NCBI GenBank assembly: GCA_963662175.1
Contig: OY759223.1
Location: 7,535,549-7,599,548, forward strand
Length of the DNA: 64,000 nt
From: Aradus depressus
Lineage: Eukaryota; Arthropoda; Insecta; Hemiptera; Aradidae
Reading direction: 5' to 3'
Shown here: positions 60,680 to 64,000 of the stretch, one piece after another
Layout of the letters: each line of letters opens with the position of its first letter
How positions within the stretch are numbered: position 1 is the first letter of the stretch
The notes under the pieces: generated by a model
Told to the model about the DNA's origin: nothing
The model's database searches: none
Seen by the model: the letters and a program-made list of their open reading frames with translations, nothing else
Translations under genes and position numbers: made by a program

Positions 60680-61059
60680 AATTTTATGTTTTTTCATGTT
60701 AATTATTTATTTATCTATATGTACTCACAATTGTCTAGTTTTCCTCCACTGAAGCACTCATTTATTTTCTTTGTTCGTCATATTGATACTTTATTTCATT
60801 GTTTCCTTTTCTTTTTGACTTTATGTATTTATTCTTCGAGGACCTCGGTCCCAAAATAATAAAACTTATTTTCATTTCATTTCCCTTTGGCTAATTAGAT
60901 TGCAAATCTAAAAATCTAATCTGAAAATGAATTTCAGTTCTAAACTCGGCATCAAATGTTTGACTGGTTACATAACTTCCCCTATATTTCGAGTACCTGG
61001 TGAAGTTTGAAAATTGAAAATTAGCTTATCAACAAGATAGTCCAACAGATATAGGTTTA

Positions 61060-61404
61060 GAGGGCGCCGATAGCTCAGTGGTATGCGTGCTTCTCTTCTG
61101 AGCTCAAGATCGTGCGTTTCAAACCCGACCGAGGCCCTTAGTTTATTTTATCTGGGAGGTAAAATAAACTTAGACATGCCGTCCTTCGGATGGGACGTTA
61201 AGCCATGGTCCCGAGCCTGTACGATGTCAGGTACTCGTTAAAGACCCCTGCCGTAAGTGAATAAAAATTTAGGGTAGGCAAAATTTAGGACTCCCACAGT
61301 AGAGTCGGGCTCATGTACACCAGAGTGACGAAAGAACGCTCTGGTAGTTGACGATATGACCTCGTAGTTAAAGCCCGGGCGGGAGTCATAAAACCTAACC
61401 TAAC
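61060..61404 (+). repeat. Full-length SINE
   Basis: GAGGGCGCCGATAGCTCAGT through AAAACCTAACCTAAC. AACAAGATAGTC occurs both after it (about 61401) and 17 bp before it (61031-61042). This is a possible target duplication with extra 5' sequence between. Confidence 0.92.
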
Positions 61405-62315
61405 AAGATAGTCAGTACCAGCCCAGTGTTACCAGGCATTTAAAAATTTATTTTTGCTACGACCAATTTTCTAATTTTTTCTTGTTTTATTTTTGAAAGC
61501 TAACTAAGAAAAAAAGTAATTAATTGAATTATTAGTTTTAAAAAAACTGAATTTTCCAAGTTCACAATTAAGCCGCTCATATGATTTTGTATAATAGTAA
61601 ATTCAACAGCTGTTTATTTTCGTTAGAATGTAATAATGTCTCAAATTGGTTGTATTTAAATGTTTTTTTTCTGTTCTTTCTAAATTTGGTGGGCTCGACA
61701 AAAAGGCGGTTTGGTGGTACATTCATATTTTAGACTAGGTATTTTTTTAAATATTTTTTTTTCTTACGTTTTCTTGTTAATGAAGCGTTCTCATTGTTTA
61801 CAGAATTTTAAATTGTGATAAAGTATTGACACTTTTAAATTTAAAAAAAATGAAGATATGCCTTTTAAGCAATCTATAATATTTCCTGAAATATGTAAGT
61901 ACCACCGTCTACCTGTTTCTTATTTAATAATTAGAATTAAAGTTAATGTACTTCCCTATCTCGAAAGTTTTTTGTAATATAGATATTTCTATAATCCAAA
62001 GCGTCGACCAAGAAATGGTCCTACGGTGTACTTCCGTATGGGCTCCCAATGTCAAATCGATATTTCGGCCCTTCCATTACCATTTTTAAGAACAAAAAAT
62101 ACATTAATTTTTACTAAAGAGTTTGAAATTTAGTTAATACAATTGTTTAGAATTACAATAATTTTTATTTTGTACAAAACAATAAAAGAAAAGGGCCTGT
62201 ACTGACGTTTAGGCTTAACGTCAAACTTGCATACCGATCAGCCAATGAGAGAGTGTGGTCTCAATGAATTGTATTAGTCGATATCAGTATTTTGTAGAGT
62301 TAATATCTGATTATA
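61405..62315. other. AT-rich stretch with worn repeat ends
   Basis: A degenerate Repeat A end (TTAATGTACTTCCCTATCTC) is at about 61945. 62150-62225 is repeated at 63005-63083 (ACAATAAAAGAAAA, TTTAGGCTTA). No gene seen. Confidence 0.45.
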
Positions 62316-62317
62316 AT

Positions 62318-62834
62318 AGTTATGTTCAACCCATGGCCCCCACATTGGATTGCGGGCCCTGTAACCAGCATCAGGGTCGGGCCCCCCATCTCATAGTCAT
62401 GTGCTATATTATAATTACATGGTTATTTTTTAACCCTTTTACAATTTTATTTAAACTAAAAATAGATTGTAAGGTATAATTAATGTTACAGTATCAGTTA
62501 GATTTTAAAACCAAACTTTATTGATTAAATTATTTGTCCCGTCTATACCTGTCTCGTGCCGACTATTTTATACTAGTAATTTGCAAACAAGAGTAACTAT
62601 CCATGCACGCAACTAATTAAATAATTACTTAATAACTCGCACAACTAGAATATGTATCTATTATACTAAAGTTTCATATAATTATATATTTTGCCTTTTT
62701 AAGCTATGATCCCTTGCAAAATCTACTAAAATAAAAAAATAAAAAGGACTGGAGCCGGACCCCCTTGGGCCCGGGCCCTGCAACCAAAGTGCACCAGCCC
62801 CACCCTTGTGGGGGCCATGGCTCAACCACTGATT
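62318..62834. mobile_element. Probable hAT-type MITE (GGCCCC ends)
   Basis: Inverted ends TAGTTATGTTCAACCCATGG, CCCCCAC and GTGGGGGCCATGGCTCAACC ACTG, with GC-rich sub-ends (GCGGGCCCTGTAACC; GGGCCCGGGCCCTGCAACC) around an AT-rich core. The terminus resembles hAT CAGTGGTTGAG. An 8-bp duplication is not clear. Confidence 0.65.
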
Positions 62835-63074
62835 TATACCAAACATCAGAGAGAGAATAAAAGTGTATAAATGGGTATCGTTATTAAGGTTTAGTTTTAT
62901 TGTTCTATATTGTATATTATTATATAGTTTAATTATCGTTCTTGTTTATTCGGATTACCTAGGATATGTTCTATAATTTACTTTAATCATAATTCAGGTG
63001 ATATGTTACAAATTACAGTAGTTTTTAGTTTTTAAACAATAAAAGAAAAATGGTTGGGGCTGTTCAGAAATTTA

Positions 63075-63700
63075 GGCTTACTACCAATCTTCTTCTTCTT
63101 CTTCCTGCGGCGCTACGGTCCTGAAAGAACCTGGACCTCCGTCACAATCCTCCTCCATTCGTCTCGATCCAAAACCTTCTCTCTCCATCCTCTGATGCCC
63201 AACACTCGGAGGTCCGCTTCGACGTCTTTTTCTGGCACCGCCTGTCCTATCGTAGAGGGCCTGTTTAGGGAGTCTTCCTCCTTCCATTCTCTCTACGTGG
63301 CCCAACCAACGTAATCTCGCCTACTTGATCACGGATACCAGGTCGGAATCCCCGTAGAGGTCTCTCAATTCTCTGTTCTTCCGGATACGCCATCTGCCGT
63401 TCTCGGAAACTGGTCCATAAATCTTTCTAAGTACTTTCCGTAACCACAGTAGCAGAGTATCTTCATTTTCTTTTGTCAACGCCCAAGTTTCACCAGTGTA
63501 AGTTACAATTGGACGGACAATGGTTTCATAGACAATTAGCTTGGCCCTCCACGTTAATGTGCGGAACTTGAGTATTTTTTGGACTGCAAATAGACATCTG
63601 TTCCCTGCAGCAATGCGTGCTCTTATTTCTTGGCTAACGTCATTATCTTCTGTGATCAGAGCCCCGAGGTATTTGAATTAATCACACGCCAATACCTTTT
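63075..63700 (-). pseudogene. RTE-like LINE reverse transcriptase C-terminal fragment
   Basis: Minus frames give YLGALITEDNDVSQEIRARI, AAGNRCLFAVQKILK, TRPIVTYTGETWALTK-like sequence, LRWLGHVERMEGGRLPKQAL, GARKRRRSGPPSV and W. These are the G-x-x-I-x-x-D-N-x-x-x-E-I-x-x-R-I and W-L-G-H-V-x-R-M blocks near the C-terminus of endonuclease-reverse transcriptases of RTE type. It ends in a GAA-rich tract (63090-63105). Confidence 0.82.
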
Positions 63701-63719
63701 TTTTATTTTTTTATTTTAT

Positions 63720-63900
63720 TTAGTAAAATCTGCTTTCTAGTGCCCCATACTGGCTAAAAATATGAACCGGAGTCTCATTTTCCTCTCCACATTTCCTCAC
63801 AGAGAGGGCTTCTAGCGATGGCCATAATGTGTATGTGTTTTCATATGACTGTCCTGTGATCAGCTCTGTCACAGCTCTTAGACCCATACGCCAATAATAA
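63720..63900 (-). pseudogene. LINE zinc-knuckle/RNase H tail fragment
   Basis: Minus frame: ENTYTLWPSLEALSVRKCGE, ENETPVHIFSQYGALESRFY. The C-G-E-E-x-E-T-x-x-H-I-F pattern is like that at 1-365, so it could belong to the same LINE family. Truncated by the neighbouring T-rich stretch at 63700. Confidence 0.6.
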
Positions 63901-64000
63901 ATTTACAGTTTATCCGCCAATATATGATTTGTTTTTTCTTTATGTATCCGATGGAAAACAGTTTTGATCCTCCCGTCGGTCCTTTTAGTGAAGCAGTACA

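Larger units (their letters stand above)
59255..60890 (+). pseudogene. LINE C-terminal region (CR1/L2-like) with tandem array and 3' UTR
   Basis: Starts with a reverse transcriptase C-terminal segment: ELKWLKPPYRRNYLLGSFLF, MLKSKEPYYLYQMF. It is followed by the R-x-T-R-S ... F-x-x-x-A-S-S-L-W-N-S-L-P module, here amplified as a 121-bp repeat (59450-60040). 3' UTR from 60060; end TATTCTTCGAGGACCTCGGT at 60830 and a TTTCATTTCATTTC tail, as in 56390-56985. Confidence 0.78.
59045..61010 (+). repeat. Repeat A split by a LINE that is split by a SINE
   Basis: Repeat A parts: 59045-59250 (TCATCGGTGGATTACCGGCT, TGTACTTCCCCAGCAGGAAT, one unit) and 60895-61010 (ACATAACTTCCCCTATATTT, CTGGTGAAGTTTG). The LINE occupies 59255-60890, and a SINE sits in its 3' UTR. 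Confidence 0.75.

Overview
The window looks like part of an insect chromosome, possibly hemipteran-like. It is AT-rich, has spliceosomal introns with GT-AG borders, carries an arthropod-type CLIP-domain serine protease homologue, and is packed with transposons. One SINE family ends in (AACCT)n, which is the insect telomere motif TTAGG read in reverse. The species cannot be named from the sequence alone.

Four host genes are supported. (1) 661-3528, plus: the last two coding exons of an SLC17-like major facilitator transporter. (2) 5138-5839, minus: a complete intronless lipoyl(octanoyl) transferase (LIPT2). (3) 7011-14429, minus: a ten-exon gene whose frame stays open across every junction (397 codons). 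It encodes two tandem WRN-type DEDDy 3'-5' exonuclease domains. The C-terminal domain keeps all five catalytic residues. The N-terminal one has a D-x-D in place of D-x-E and lacks the exon carrying motif III. (4) 18876-43199, minus: a nine-exon, phase-consistent gene of 1209 codons for a scarface-like, catalytically dead serine protease homologue. It has a signal peptide, two CLIP-like modules, two Pro/Gln repeat arrays and a trypsin-like domain whose catalytic Ser is Val.

The rest is mobile and repetitive DNA. A tRNA-derived SINE (about 340 bp) occurs in some 25 pieces, several with 9-13 bp target-site duplications. An unclassified repeat, called Repeat A here, is bounded by TACTTCC ends with a hairpin outside one end and is built of 137-150 bp internal units; it occurs about 20 times. 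There are two internally deleted PIF/Harbinger elements with TWA duplications, hAT pieces (one non-autonomous copy with an 8-bp duplication), Tigger-like elements, several long fold-back elements, two copies of a 383-bp inverted-repeat element, LINE fragments of several kinds, and minisatellites with units of 22/42, about 46, about 48 and 121 bp. Many insertions are nested, so relative ages can be read directly.

Layout: 1-3.5 kb SLC17 end; 5-6 kb LIPT2; 7-14.5 kb exonuclease gene; 14.5-18.8 kb repeats; 18.9-43.2 kb scarface-like gene with repeat-filled introns; 43.2-64 kb gene-free repeats (minisatellites, nested LINE/SINE/Repeat A, Harbinger, fold-back DNA). The four genes do not form an obvious common pathway.
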